From JBGPHT01 sp041484525 (lineage in GTDB: Bacteria > Acidobacteriota > Terriglobia > Bryobacterales > Bryobacteraceae), in contig JBGPHT010000155.1 of assembly GCA_041484525.1 (NCBI GenBank), positions 1 to 18,382 on the forward strand: 18,382 nucleotides of DNA, given 5' to 3'. The position numbers and the translations under genes were made by a program. Shown piece after piece: positions 1 through 8,467 of this stretch. A model generated the notes under the pieces. The model did not search any database and had not been told where the DNA came from. It worked only from the letters and a program-made list of their open reading frames with translations. How positions within the stretch are numbered: the first letter of the stretch is position 1; each line of letters opens with the position of its first letter.

Positions 1-621
1 CACAATCCTCTTGAAAGAGCCATAAGCTCCGTGAAGGTTGAAGCCGTCATGGTGATGATCGGGATTTGCGGGATCGATCGTGACCACCGACGACGCGAAC
101 AGGTCGAGCGTGGCGTCGCTCGTCCCGATCTCCACTTTCACCGCGTCCCAACTGCGGCTGGTGTTGGTCCAATCGAGTGGGCCGATCAGGCGCTGCGCGC
201 CGTACGAAAGCAACTGGCGGCCTACCGTAACTTTCACGAGACCCTTGGCTTTTCCTAAGCGCACGTAAGCCTGGCGGATGTCGAACGGATCCTTGAAGGT
301 GGTGAGCGGACGGCCCGAATCGAGACCCGGCGCGCGTGAATCCTGCCCCTGGAAGTAGAAGTCCAGCCAACCGGCCGGGAGCAACTCTACGTTCAGACGG
401 TTGCGGAACAGACCGTAGGCGTCGTTGTTATCCGGCTGATAGTTGAAGCCGGTCCGGCCTTCCACGCGCGTGCGGAATTCGCCGGAGAGTTTCAGCCAGG
501 AGGGCAGCCGTTCGGAAGTGAACGAAGCGAGCGTGCGGTCGTACACGGGAGGATCGGTCAGACTGGCCGGAGGCTGCGCCCAGACCGCGCCCACGGTGAG
601 GAGTAGCAGGGAGATTCGCAT
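1..621 (-). CDS. Outer-membrane porin, alginate-export family type (3' end outside window)
   Basis: This is the N-terminal 207 residues of an open frame that runs off the left edge. It starts at the ATG at 621-619 with a signal peptide (MRISLLLLTVGAVWA, then QPPAS). The rest has alternating polar and hydrophobic strand-like stretches typical of a beta-barrel: 'LSGEFRTRVEG', 'RNRLNVELLP', 'WLDFYFQGQDSR', 'VKVTVGRQLLSYGAQRLIG'. The GRQ...YG.QRLIG pattern and the FRTR element resemble the alginate-export/AlgE-like porin family. The start lies 2 bases after the narK stop, and a GGGAGA Shine-Dalgarno sits inside the end of narK, so it is the distal gene of the nitrate operon. I infer that it passes anions, perhaps nitrate or nitrite, across the outer membrane. 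The family label comes from sequence feel rather than a search, and the substrate is unproven. Confidence 0.72.
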   Translation of the reverse strand, partial: MRISLLLLTVGAVWAQPPASLTDPPVYDRTLASFTSERLPSWLKLSGEFRTRVEGRTGFNYQPDNNDAYGLFRNRLNVELLPAGWLDFYFQGQDSRAPGLDSGRPLTTFKDPFDIRQAYVRLGKAKGLVKVTVGRQLLSYGAQRLIGPLDWTNTSRSWDAVKVEIGTSDATLDLFASSVVTIDPANPDHHHDGFNLHGAYGSFKRIV

Positions 622-623
622 GG

Positions 624-1970
624 CTAGTCTCCCGCTCCAGCCGCCACGGGAACGAGGTCCGAACTCAGACGGGCCTCCATTTCCTGCCGCGCCGCGATCT
701 CATCCCGCTCCGGGAAGCGCACCAGGAAAGCAAGCGATGCACTCGCCAGGACGAGCACGCCCAAAATCAGCAGCGCCTGCTGCCAGGAGAGGCTCTTGGT
801 CTTGAACAGGAAGCCGGCGGCCACAGCGCCTACATTGCCCCCTGCCCCGACAATGCCGGCCACCGCACCCAGGGCGCGCTTGTTCACAAACGGCACGATG
901 GCGTACGTGGCGCCGTTGGACATCTTAATGAAGAGGCCCGTCACCAGCATGCAGACGATGGCCAGTGGGAGCCGGTGAGCTTGCGAGAAGCAGGCGAATG
1001 CGACACCTTCCAGCGAGATGGTAACACCGAGCAGCAGAGCGCGTCCGCGCAGTCCCCAGCGGAGGTAACAGCGATCGCTGACGATGCCGCCGAGAGCGCG
1101 GGCGAAAAGGTTCATCATGCCGAAGGCGCCGGCAGCCATGCCCGCAGCCTGCAGGGAGAGCTTGAAGTAATCGACGAAGTAGAGGGCGGCTATGTTATCG
1201 ACCGTCAGTTCCATGCCGAAGCAGGCGGCATAGAGAACCGCCAGCGCCCAGACGCGCGAATCACGGCAGGCTTCCCAAAAAGCGCCGGCGGCAGCGGAGC
1301 GGCCGGCCATGCGTCCCTGCGCCCGCAGTTCGCGGAAATCGCCGTCGGCCGTATCCCTCGTCAGATAGTAGTAGGCGATGCCGGCGAGGAACATCGCGAT
1401 GCCGGGAATCATCATTGCCAGGCGCCAACCCCACCACGAGCCAACCCCCAGGCTGAGGAAACCGGTGAAGAGCAGCGGCATCACGATTTGTGTGACGCCA
1501 CCGCCCAGATTGCCCCAGCCCGCGGCGGCGGCATTGGCCGAGCCCACGATGTTCGGCGCGAACATCACCGATGTGTGGAATTGCGTGATCACGAACGACG
1601 CGCCGATGGCTCCGATGGCGAGCCTGAAAAGCAGAAACGTGGTGTAGTCGTGCGCGAGGCCCACGCCCATCACCGGCAGCGAACCCAGAATCAGCAGCCA
1701 CGTGTAGGCGCGGCGCGGCCCGGCGCGGTCGCACAGCCAGCCGATCGCCAACCGGGCCAGCACCGTGATGGCCACGGAGGCGATGATCGAGTTGCCGATC
1801 TGTTCCTTGGTGAGATGCAGTTCCTGGCGGATTACGGGCATCAACGGAGCCAGCCCAAACCAGCCGAAAAAGCACAGAAAGAACGCCAGCCAGGTCATGT
1901 GGAAGGCGCGCATGGGCGCACTCCGGAAATCGAGCAAACGGATAGCCGTAGCTTTATTGCGGATGTTCAC
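624..1970 (-). CDS. narK: NarK-type nitrate/nitrite MFS transporter
   Basis: A 448-residue inner-membrane carrier of the nitrate/nitrite porter (NNP) family, with about twelve hydrophobic segments. Both glycine-rich nitrate signatures are visible: GWGNLGGGVTQ at 151-161 and GAGGNVGAVAAG at 375-386. Two in-membrane arginines, R73 (LARLAIG) and R291 (FARALGG), occupy the positions expected for the substrate-binding pair of this family. The frame stays open upstream, but I chose the GTG at 1970 because a GAGGGG ribosome binding site lies 9 bases before it and the residues further upstream are not protein-like. It begins 53 bases after the nirD stop and ends 2 bases before the porin start. In this operon it probably imports nitrate (and nitrite) for NasA and NirBD. 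Uptake versus exchange cannot be told from sequence. Confidence 0.93.
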   Translation of the reverse strand: MNIRNKATAIRLLDFRSAPMRAFHMTWLAFFLCFFGWFGLAPLMPVIRQELHLTKEQIGNSIIASVAITVLARLAIGWLCDRAGPRRAYTWLLILGSLPVMGVGLAHDYTTFLLFRLAIGAIGASFVITQFHTSVMFAPNIVGSANAAAAGWGNLGGGVTQIVMPLLFTGFLSLGVGSWWGWRLAMMIPGIAMFLAGIAYYYLTRDTADGDFRELRAQGRMAGRSAAAGAFWEACRDSRVWALAVLYAACFGMELTVDNIAALYFVDYFKLSLQAAGMAAGAFGMMNLFARALGGIVSDRCYLRWGLRGRALLLGVTISLEGVAFACFSQAHRLPLAIVCMLVTGLFIKMSNGATYAIVPFVNKRALGAVAGIVGAGGNVGAVAAGFLFKTKSLSWQQALLILGVLVLASASLAFLVRFPERDEIAARQEMEARLSSDLVPVAAGAGD

Positions 1971-2023
1971 GTCGATAATCCCCTCGTTGAATTGGGCCGG
2001 CTCGAACGCGGAGCGAGCGGAAC

Positions 2024-2356
2024 TTAAGCTGCGACCCGGCCCTGATCGGGAGCGAGCATCACGATGCCGTCCACAACCTGAACCGGGAACGTCCGGACGT
2101 TGGGTGCGCCGGACTCGCACGGTCGGGTCACCTTTCCGGTCTCCAGGCAGATACGCCAGTTGTGCAATGGACAGGTGACGGTGGAGCCGCCGACAATACC
2201 ATCGGCCAGCGGACCGCCGCCGTGCGGGCAGCGGCTTTCCACCGCCAGGAACCGGTCGCCCGTATTGAAGATGGCCAGCGACAGCGCCCCTATCTGCACG
2301 GTCCGGCCTTCACGCGGCGGAATATTCGAAGCGGCGGTAATACGGATCCAGTTCAT
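2024..2356 (-). CDS. nirD: Nitrite reductase small subunit, Rieske type
   Basis: A 110-residue small subunit of assimilatory NAD(P)H-nitrite reductase. A complete Rieske [2Fe-2S] motif is present: C43-x-H45 (CPHGGGPLADG) and C62-x2-H65 (CPLHNW). Some NirD proteins lack these ligands, so an electron-transfer role is plausible here. The ATG at 2356-2354 overlaps the nirB TGA in an ATGA arrangement, giving translational coupling to the large subunit. The open frame extends far upstream, but that stretch is antisense-like noise inside nirB. The length agrees with the family (about 105-120 residues). The 53 bases separating it from narK show no clear terminator. Confidence 0.95.
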   Translation of the reverse strand: MNWIRITAASNIPPREGRTVQIGALSLAIFNTGDRFLAVESRCPHGGGPLADGIVGGSTVTCPLHNWRICLETGKVTRPCESGAPNVRTFPVQVVDGIVMLAPDQGRVAA

Positions 2357-4758
2357 ACGGATACAGTCTCCATCGGTTGAATTTCCACGAACTGCGCGGG
2401 ACGCGGGTTGATGCGCTCGAGCCATGCGTCGGACGACCTGTCCTTGGACTTGCGCAGGCGATCGAGGAGCGCATGCCGGATTTCGGGAAGCGCGTACACC
2501 GTTTCCTTGCGTACTTTTTCGATGCCGAGGCGCTCCAGGAAATCGTAGGTGCGCTCCAGATAGTTGGCGTTTTCGCGGTAATACTGGAAGAAAACCTCGG
2601 CCGCTTCGAGGGCCGCTTCGGTGGTCTCCACGGTTACCAGCAGATCGGCTTTGCGCACGCCCTTCCCGGCGGCGCCGCCCACCACCACTTGCCAGTTCCC
2701 TTCGTTGCCCACCAGGCCCACATCTTTTACGGTGGCCTCGGCACAGTTGCGCGGGCACCCCACCACCGCCATTTTGAACTTGTGCGGGGTGTAAAGATTC
2801 TCGAGCCGCCGTTCCAGATCGATTCCCGTCGCGATCGCGTCCTGCGTTCCGAAGCGGCAGAACTGGCTGCCCACGCAGGTCTTCACCATGCGGACGCCCT
2901 TGGTATACGCCTGGCCGGAAGGCATCCCGAGCTCCGCCCAAATGGCCGGCAGGTCGCTTTTGCGCACGCCCAACAGGTCGATACGCTGGCTGCCTGTCAC
3001 CTTCACCATGCGCACGTGGTACTTCTCCGCGACATCGGCAATGCGGCGCAGCTCGGCGGGCGTGGTCACTCCGCCTCGCATGCGCGGCACCACGGAAAAC
3101 GTGCCGTCTTTCTGGATGTTGGCGTGGACGCGATCGTTGATGAAGCGCGCCGAGCGGTCCTCTTCGTGATCGCCACACCACACCATGTCCACGATGTAGC
3201 TGAGCGCCGGCTTGCAGATTTCGCAGCCTTTGCCGTTGCCGTACACATCCAGCACGTCCTGGGCGGAGCGTAACTTCTGCGAGCGCACAATCTCGCGCAG
3301 TTTCTCCTGCGGGAATGGCACGCAGGAGCAAAGCACTTTCTGCTTTTCCTCTTCGAATTCCGGCGCCACTGCCTTCAGCAGCCGCGCGCAGAGATTGCTG
3401 CAGCTTCCACATCCAGTAGAAGCGCGCGTGCGATCTTTGATCTGCGCCATGGTGCTGATGCCATGCTCGTGGATTGCCCCGATGATGGCTCCCTTGGAAA
3501 CGCCCATGCATCCGCACACGGTTTCGCTGTCGGGGATCTGCGCGACATCCAGGCCCACATCCGCGGCCGGCGGGGGAAACAGGAGGTGGCGGCGATGCGG
3601 CGTGAGGCCGGTGCCCTCCGAGAGCCAGGCTTTGTAGCGATGGTCGTCGGAGGTGTCGCCGACCAGGATGACTCCGTGGAGCTGGTTGTTCTTGAGCAGG
3701 AGCTTCTTGTAGATGCCGAGCGCCGGGTCTTCGTAGCGCACGGTCTCGATGCCGGGCAGCGAATCGTCGATGCCGCCGGCGGAGAAGACCTCCACCCCCA
3801 TGATCTTGAGCTTGGCGGCGGAGCTCGCGCCCAGGAATACGGGTCCGCGATTGCCGGTGATGGTTGCCGCCAGCACCTTGCCCTGTTCCATCAGCGGCGC
3901 CACCAGGCCGAAGATCTGGCCGCGATGCTCGGTGCATTCGCCCACAGCGAAGACGTCCGGGTGCGAGGTCTCCATATAATCGTTGACCACGATGCCCCGG
4001 CGAACTTCTAGGCCGGCCTTGCGGCCGAGTTCGACGTTGGGTTTAATGCCGGCTGCGATTACTACCAGGTCCGCCTCCACCTCCTCACCGCAGGAGAAGC
4101 GGAGTCCCTGCACGCTTCCGTTGCCGAGCAGCGCCTGCGTCTGCCGGCCCAGCAGAACCTTGACCCCCATGTTCTCCATCTTGCGGGCCAGATAGCCCCC
4201 GCCGGTGCCGTCGAGTTGCCGCTCCATCAAGGTCGCGGCCAGATGTACCACTGTTACGTCGCAGCCTTGCACCTGCAGACCGCGCGCCGCCTCCAGGCCG
4301 AGCAGCCCGCCGCCGATCACCACGGCCTTGCGTCCCGGCCGCGATTTCTCCAGCAGCGCACGGGTATCGTCGAGAGTGCGAAATACGTGGACGTTCTCCT
4401 TATCCGTCCCTGGAATCGGAGGCACGAACGCGGTGCTGCCGGTGGCCAGGATCAGCTTGTCGAAGGGAATCGCCGGACCGTCGCTGCCGCACACTGTGTG
4501 CGCCGCGGTATCGATGGAGCTGACGCGCAGGCCAAGGCGGGGCTCGATGCTGTTCGAGCGGTACCAGTCGATATCGTTTAGCACGATGTCGTCCGCCGAT
4601 TTTTCGCCCGCGAGTACTGACGAGAGCAGGATGCGGTTGTAGTTGACGTGCGTCTCGTCGCCGATGATCGTGATTAGGAAATCGTGGCGGTATTTAAGAA
4701 TCTGTTCGACGCAGGCCACCCCGGCCATGCCGTTACCTATCACTACGAGTCTTTTCAT
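2353..4758 (-). CDS. nirB: NAD(P)H-nitrite reductase large subunit
   Basis: An 801-residue cytoplasmic flavo-iron-sulfur-siroheme enzyme that reduces nitrite to ammonium. Domains in order: FAD-binding (GNGMAG at 8-13), NAD(P)H-binding (GGGLLGLE at 149-156), an FAD contact near 'DVFAVGEC' (268-275), two BFD-like [2Fe-2S] modules (C415/C417/C450/C453 and C477/C479/C512/C515), then ferredoxin-like and siroheme domains. The [4Fe-4S]-siroheme ligands are C628-x5-C634 and C668-x3-C672 (TCVGSQFC, GCPRNC). Full length for the family. I chose the ATG at 4758 for its GGGAG ribosome binding site and the direct start of the Rossmann fold (MKRLVVIGNG). It overlaps the nasA stop by 4 bases and the nirD start by 4 bases. 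The siroheme requirement explains cobA in the same operon. Confidence 0.97.
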   Translation of the reverse strand: MKRLVVIGNGMAGVACVEQILKYRHDFLITIIGDETHVNYNRILLSSVLAGEKSADDIVLNDIDWYRSNSIEPRLGLRVSSIDTAAHTVCGSDGPAIPFDKLILATGSTAFVPPIPGTDKENVHVFRTLDDTRALLEKSRPGRKAVVIGGGLLGLEAARGLQVQGCDVTVVHLAATLMERQLDGTGGGYLARKMENMGVKVLLGRQTQALLGNGSVQGLRFSCGEEVEADLVVIAAGIKPNVELGRKAGLEVRRGIVVNDYMETSHPDVFAVGECTEHRGQIFGLVAPLMEQGKVLAATITGNRGPVFLGASSAAKLKIMGVEVFSAGGIDDSLPGIETVRYEDPALGIYKKLLLKNNQLHGVILVGDTSDDHRYKAWLSEGTGLTPHRRHLLFPPPAADVGLDVAQIPDSETVCGCMGVSKGAIIGAIHEHGISTMAQIKDRTRASTGCGSCSNLCARLLKAVAPEFEEEKQKVLCSCVPFPQEKLREIVRSQKLRSAQDVLDVYGNGKGCEICKPALSYIVDMVWCGDHEEDRSARFINDRVHANIQKDGTFSVVPRMRGGVTTPAELRRIADVAEKYHVRMVKVTGSQRIDLLGVRKSDLPAIWAELGMPSGQAYTKGVRMVKTCVGSQFCRFGTQDAIATGIDLERRLENLYTPHKFKMAVVGCPRNCAEATVKDVGLVGNEGNWQVVVGGAAGKGVRKADLLVTVETTEAALEAAEVFFQYYRENANYLERTYDFLERLGIEKVRKETVYALPEIRHALLDRLRKSKDRSSDAWLERINPRPAQFVEIQPMETVSV

Positions 4759-6938
4759 TGGGCCGCTCCCGTCCTCTCCACCCGCACCGCGCATTGTTTG
4801 TAGTTCGGCTCGCGCGAGACGGGGTCGAAGGCGCTTTGCGTGACGTCGTTCGCGTTGGTTTCGAAATAGTGGAACGGCATGAAAACCTGCCCAGGCGCGG
4901 TGATTTCCGTAAGCCGCAATTCCACGCCACGGACACGTCCGCGACGGGAGACCACGTCCACGCGATCATGGCTGCGAAAGCCGAGGCTCACTGCATCGCG
5001 CGGATTCATCTCCAGCCACGATTCCGGCGCCAGGCGCTCGAGAATCGGCACCTCGCGAGTCTTGGTGCGCGTGTGCCAGTGTTCCACGGTGCGGCCCGTA
5101 TTGAGCACCAGCGGATACTGCGGGTTGGGCTGTTCCGGGAAGGGTTCCCAGGTACCGCAGATCAGGCGCGCCCGGCCATCCGCTGTCTGGTAGCGGCCGT
5201 CTTCGTAAAGCCGCGACGTTCGCGTGGATTGCGCGCCTTCGGGGAACGGCCACTGCACGGGCCCCGTCTGCTCCAGCAGTTCGTAACTAATGCCCGAATA
5301 ATCGCAGAGCCGTCCGCGCGACACTCTGCGCCATTCGTCAAAGGCATCGCGCGGCCCTTGCCAGCCGGGGAACAACTCCTGGCGGCAGCCGAGCCGCTCC
5401 GCGATCGCGAGGAAGATATCGAAATCCGGACGGGCCTCCCCAATCGGCGCCACCGCCTGATTCACTTTGCTGACGCGGCGCTCGGAATTTGTGTAGGTGC
5501 CTTCCTTTTCGCCCCAGATGGCGGCGGGCAACACCAGGTCGGCCAACTCCGTAGTCGGGGTGGGATGATAGCCATCCTGCACCACCAGGAATTCCAGGTT
5601 GGAGAGGGCCTGGCGCAGAACAGACTGATTGGGAAACGAGACCAGTGGGTTGGTCGCAATGATCCACATGGCGCGGATGGCGCCTCCCACCGCGCCTTCG
5701 ACGATGTCCGGATACGCCAGCCCGCGGCTCTTCGGCAGGCGGGATTCATCGATCCCCCACAAGCTCGCCAGCTCCGCGCGGTCCACGGGGTCATCGAATT
5801 TGCGGTATCCCGGCATGCTGGAGGCGAAGCCGGTTTCGCGCGTGCCCATGGCGTTGCACTGGCCGGTGATGGAAAACGGCGAAGCGCCCGCGCGTCCGAT
5901 CTGGCCGGTGAGCAGTGCCAGGTTGCAGATGGCGTTCACCGTCTCCGTGCCCTTGCTGCTGTGGTTGACCCCCATGGTCCAGGCGATGAAGCCCGCCTTG
6001 GCGCGGCCATAGGAGAACGCCGTCTTATAGAGTTGCTCTTCGCTCAGACCCGTGATCTCGCAAACTTTGGCCGGCGGATAGTTCTCGAGGAAGCGCGCCA
6101 GGTCTTCGAATCCCGTAGTGTGGCGGTCGACATACTCGCGATTGACCAGGTTGTGCCGGATCAGAATGTGCGCGATGCCGTTGAGCAGTGCCAGGTCGGA
6201 GCGTGGTTTGAGGGGCAGGTGAAGGTCCGCCATCATGGCGGTCTTGGTGACGCGCGGATCGGCGACGATCAGTGTCTGGTGCGGATTCGCCTCGAGATAC
6301 TGGCAGAGAATCGGGTGGTTCTCGGCGATGTTGGCTCCGATCAGCAGAATCACGTCGGCCTTTTCCAGGTCCTCATACGCGCCCGGAGGCCCGTCGCTGC
6401 CGAAGGAGAGCTTGTACCCGGAAACGGCCGTCGCCATGCAGAGGGTCGTATTGCCGTCGTAGTTGTTGGTGCCGAAGCCGAGCTGGACCAGCTTGCCGAG
6501 CGCGTAAAACTCTTCCGTCACCAATTGCCCGGTGCCGATCACGCCCAGCGAATTACGCCCGTGGCGCGCCTGCGTTGCGCCGAATTTTTCGACCATGGTG
6601 TCCAGCGCTTCGTCCCACCCGATCTCGGTGAGTTTGCCGTTCTTGCGCAGGAGCGGCCGCTTCAACCTGTTTTCCGTATCGATAGTGTGGTGCTCGGACA
6701 AACCTTTTGGACAGAGTTTGCCGCGATTCACAGGGTGCGATTCGAGCGGCCGCACCGCCACCGCCTGGTTCCCGCGGACGCCGATCTCCATACCGCAGCC
6801 CACCGAGCAGTATCCGCAGGTGGTGGCGACCCATTTGGAAGGAATCCGTTTGGCCGAGGTGTAGCCGGTCTCCGCGTCGCGCGCATACGCGTAGTCGCGC
6901 GCGAGATTGTCGAGTCCGATCAGCCGTTTGATGTTCAT
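4755..6938 (-). CDS. nasA: Assimilatory nitrate reductase catalytic subunit (molybdopterin type)
   Basis: A 727-residue molybdopterin-guanine-dinucleotide oxidoreductase that reduces nitrate to nitrite. The N-terminal [4Fe-4S] motif is C41-x2-C44-x3-C48-x27-C76 (CGYCSVGC ... KLCPKG). C167 in NTTLCMATAVSG matches the cysteine Mo ligand of the Nap/Nas class. The molybdopterin-dinucleotide-binding domain runs from about 606 (LVLNTGRTVEHWHTRTKT) to near the C-terminus. There is no twin-arginine signal, so the enzyme should be cytoplasmic. There is no C-terminal BFD-like [2Fe-2S] domain as found in some NasA proteins. The ATG at 6938 overlaps the stop of the ferredoxin-DmsC gene (ATGA); an upstream in-frame GTG at 7022 would only add residues encoded inside that gene. 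No NasB/NasC-type diaphorase is present, so the upstream fusion protein is the likely electron donor. Confidence 0.95.
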   Translation of the reverse strand: MNIKRLIGLDNLARDYAYARDAETGYTSAKRIPSKWVATTCGYCSVGCGMEIGVRGNQAVAVRPLESHPVNRGKLCPKGLSEHHTIDTENRLKRPLLRKNGKLTEIGWDEALDTMVEKFGATQARHGRNSLGVIGTGQLVTEEFYALGKLVQLGFGTNNYDGNTTLCMATAVSGYKLSFGSDGPPGAYEDLEKADVILLIGANIAENHPILCQYLEANPHQTLIVADPRVTKTAMMADLHLPLKPRSDLALLNGIAHILIRHNLVNREYVDRHTTGFEDLARFLENYPPAKVCEITGLSEEQLYKTAFSYGRAKAGFIAWTMGVNHSSKGTETVNAICNLALLTGQIGRAGASPFSITGQCNAMGTRETGFASSMPGYRKFDDPVDRAELASLWGIDESRLPKSRGLAYPDIVEGAVGGAIRAMWIIATNPLVSFPNQSVLRQALSNLEFLVVQDGYHPTPTTELADLVLPAAIWGEKEGTYTNSERRVSKVNQAVAPIGEARPDFDIFLAIAERLGCRQELFPGWQGPRDAFDEWRRVSRGRLCDYSGISYELLEQTGPVQWPFPEGAQSTRTSRLYEDGRYQTADGRARLICGTWEPFPEQPNPQYPLVLNTGRTVEHWHTRTKTREVPILERLAPESWLEMNPRDAVSLGFRSHDRVDVVSRRGRVRGVELRLTEITAPGQVFMPFHYFETNANDVTQSAFDPVSREPNYKQCAVRVERTGAAQ

Positions 6939-8467
6939 GCCGCCACCTTCGGCCGGGCTGAAAATGCCGCGGCCATGTTCTTCGGAACCACGGTGACGAA
7001 GAACAGCCAGCGCCCCAGCCACTCACCTGCCAGCGCCAGGAGGAACGCGGCGATCGCCACGGCGCCGGAGGGTGCGGCGAGCGGCGTTACGATGCCGGCG
7101 GCCACCAGCAGGCCCAATCGCGCGAGGAAGGCGGTGCGGAACCGTCCCGAGAGTAACAACGAGGAGGCGCGCAGTTCAAAAATTTCGGAGTGCGAAAGCC
7201 ACAGGAATTTCACGGCCTGCGTAATTAACTGCATCGCGCCGCCGGCCGCAGCCACCCAAGCGACCCATGGGGCGCCGGACACTCCCATCGCCCGCACGAA
7301 CAACGGTCCCAACAAAAACGCCGTCGCAAAGAACTCTGCCACCGTGTAACCGCTGTACCAGGCCGGCCGTGCTCGCACGACGTAGATGCGCGCCGAGCAC
7401 ATCACACCCGCTGCGCCGAAGACCGCCGTCGCCAGACCAGTCCACGACCGGCCCGGGGCATCCGTCAGCAACATCCCGGCGAAGAGGGAAGCGACACCCG
7501 CAAAAAGAGAAAGGCCCAGCACTTCGCGGCTCAACCATGAACGCCGCAGCCCGCGCATAGCGCGCCACGCGTAGATCGGGCGCCCCAGGTGCAACGTGGA
7601 CGCGCCGAGGCTCACGCCCGCCAACGCAAGCGACGCCATCGCGGACATCCACAATTGAGCTGCGTGGCCGAACAGATCCAGCAGCCAAAGAACGCCGAAC
7701 GCGCCTACCGCGAGTTGCGTGAGCACCAGCATGAATACCAGGGACAGGTGTGGATCCTCCGGACGAAGCTGCTGCGTATCGACGCGCCCGGTATCCGGCG
7801 CGAGGTTTTCGGGAAGCGTGATGCGGGTGGTCGAAATGCTGTCGTCCGCCGAAGGCAGGCCTGGGGAGTTAGCGGAGAGGTAGTCCGCGCGCCACTGCGC
7901 GATGTTGACGATCTCGATCGCAATGGCGCCTTCCGGGCACGCCTCGGCGCATGCCGGCGCCATGCCGTCGCTGAGACGGTTGTGGCACAGGTCGCACTTG
8001 CCCACCACGCCGCGTTCGGCGTTGTACTGCGGCACGCCGTAGGAGCAGTTCCAGGTGCAGTACTGACAGCCGATGCAGGTATCGGCGCTGAGGTCTACCA
8101 CGCCCGTAACCGCGTTCTTGGTGTAGGCTTCCACCGGGCAACCGGTCATGCACGAGGGCTCGATGCAGTGATTGCAGCCCATCGAGAGATAGTGGCGCTG
8201 CGCGTTGGGATAGTAGCCACCCTCGATTTCTCCCACGCGCCGCCAATTGATGGCGGCAGGATTTCCGTTCTGTTCGTTGCAGGCCACCACACAGCACTTG
8301 CAGCCGATGCACTTCGTCATGTCGAAGTGGAAGCGGTATTGCTCCCCCGTTTCGAGAGCGCGCTGCGGAATCAGTTCCGGCTTGCGGCGGATCTGCACCA
8401 GCCCGGAGGGCACGGCACGCGGCGGCGTGTAGAGCAGGTCGCTTTCCAACAGCGGCAACAGAGTCAA
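6935..8467 (-). CDS. Four-cluster 4Fe-4S ferredoxin fused to DmsC-like membrane anchor
   Basis: A 510-residue fusion. Residues 1-235 are a DmsB/NrfC-type ferredoxin with sixteen cysteines for four clusters: C53/56/59/63, C98/101/106/110, C131/134/137/141 and C158/161/173/177. Residues 240-492 hold about eight hydrophobic segments of the DMSO-reductase anchor (DmsC) family, including the typical HLGRP...SWLSRE loop (293-315). That loop has five or six arginines, so by the positive-inside rule it and the ferredoxin domain face the cytoplasm. No Tat signal is seen. The start is TTG at 8467, supported by AAGGAG 7 bases upstream; TTGA overlaps the cobA stop. The gene also overlaps nasA by 4 bases. 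I infer that it carries electrons from quinol to NasA. The families are seen in the sequence; the quinol link is inference. Confidence 0.88.
   Translation of the reverse strand: MTLLPLLESDLLYTPPRAVPSGLVQIRRKPELIPQRALETGEQYRFHFDMTKCIGCKCCVVACNEQNGNPAAINWRRVGEIEGGYYPNAQRHYLSMGCNHCIEPSCMTGCPVEAYTKNAVTGVVDLSADTCIGCQYCTWNCSYGVPQYNAERGVVGKCDLCHNRLSDGMAPACAEACPEGAIAIEIVNIAQWRADYLSANSPGLPSADDSISTTRITLPENLAPDTGRVDTQQLRPEDPHLSLVFMLVLTQLAVGAFGVLWLLDLFGHAAQLWMSAMASLALAGVSLGASTLHLGRPIYAWRAMRGLRRSWLSREVLGLSLFAGVASLFAGMLLTDAPGRSWTGLATAVFGAAGVMCSARIYVVRARPAWYSGYTVAEFFATAFLLGPLFVRAMGVSGAPWVAWVAAAGGAMQLITQAVKFLWLSHSEIFELRASSLLLSGRFRTAFLARLGLLVAAGIVTPLAAPSGAVAIAAFLLALAGEWLGRWLFFVTVVPKNMAAAFSARPKVAA

Noticed and set aside
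975..2027. Long plus-strand open frame opposite narK
   Set aside because: It is antisense to a clear transporter gene, with Gln/Arg/His-rich composition and no domain or ribosome binding site.
2357..3937. Very long upstream extension of the nirD frame
   Set aside because: The extension lies inside nirB in another frame and reads as low-information Arg-rich sequence; the true start is the ATG overlapping the nirB stop.
4758..7349. 863-codon plus-strand open frame opposite nasA
   Set aside because: It is a GC-rich shadow of nasA and the fusion gene; composition is Arg/Ala/Gly/His-rich without motifs.
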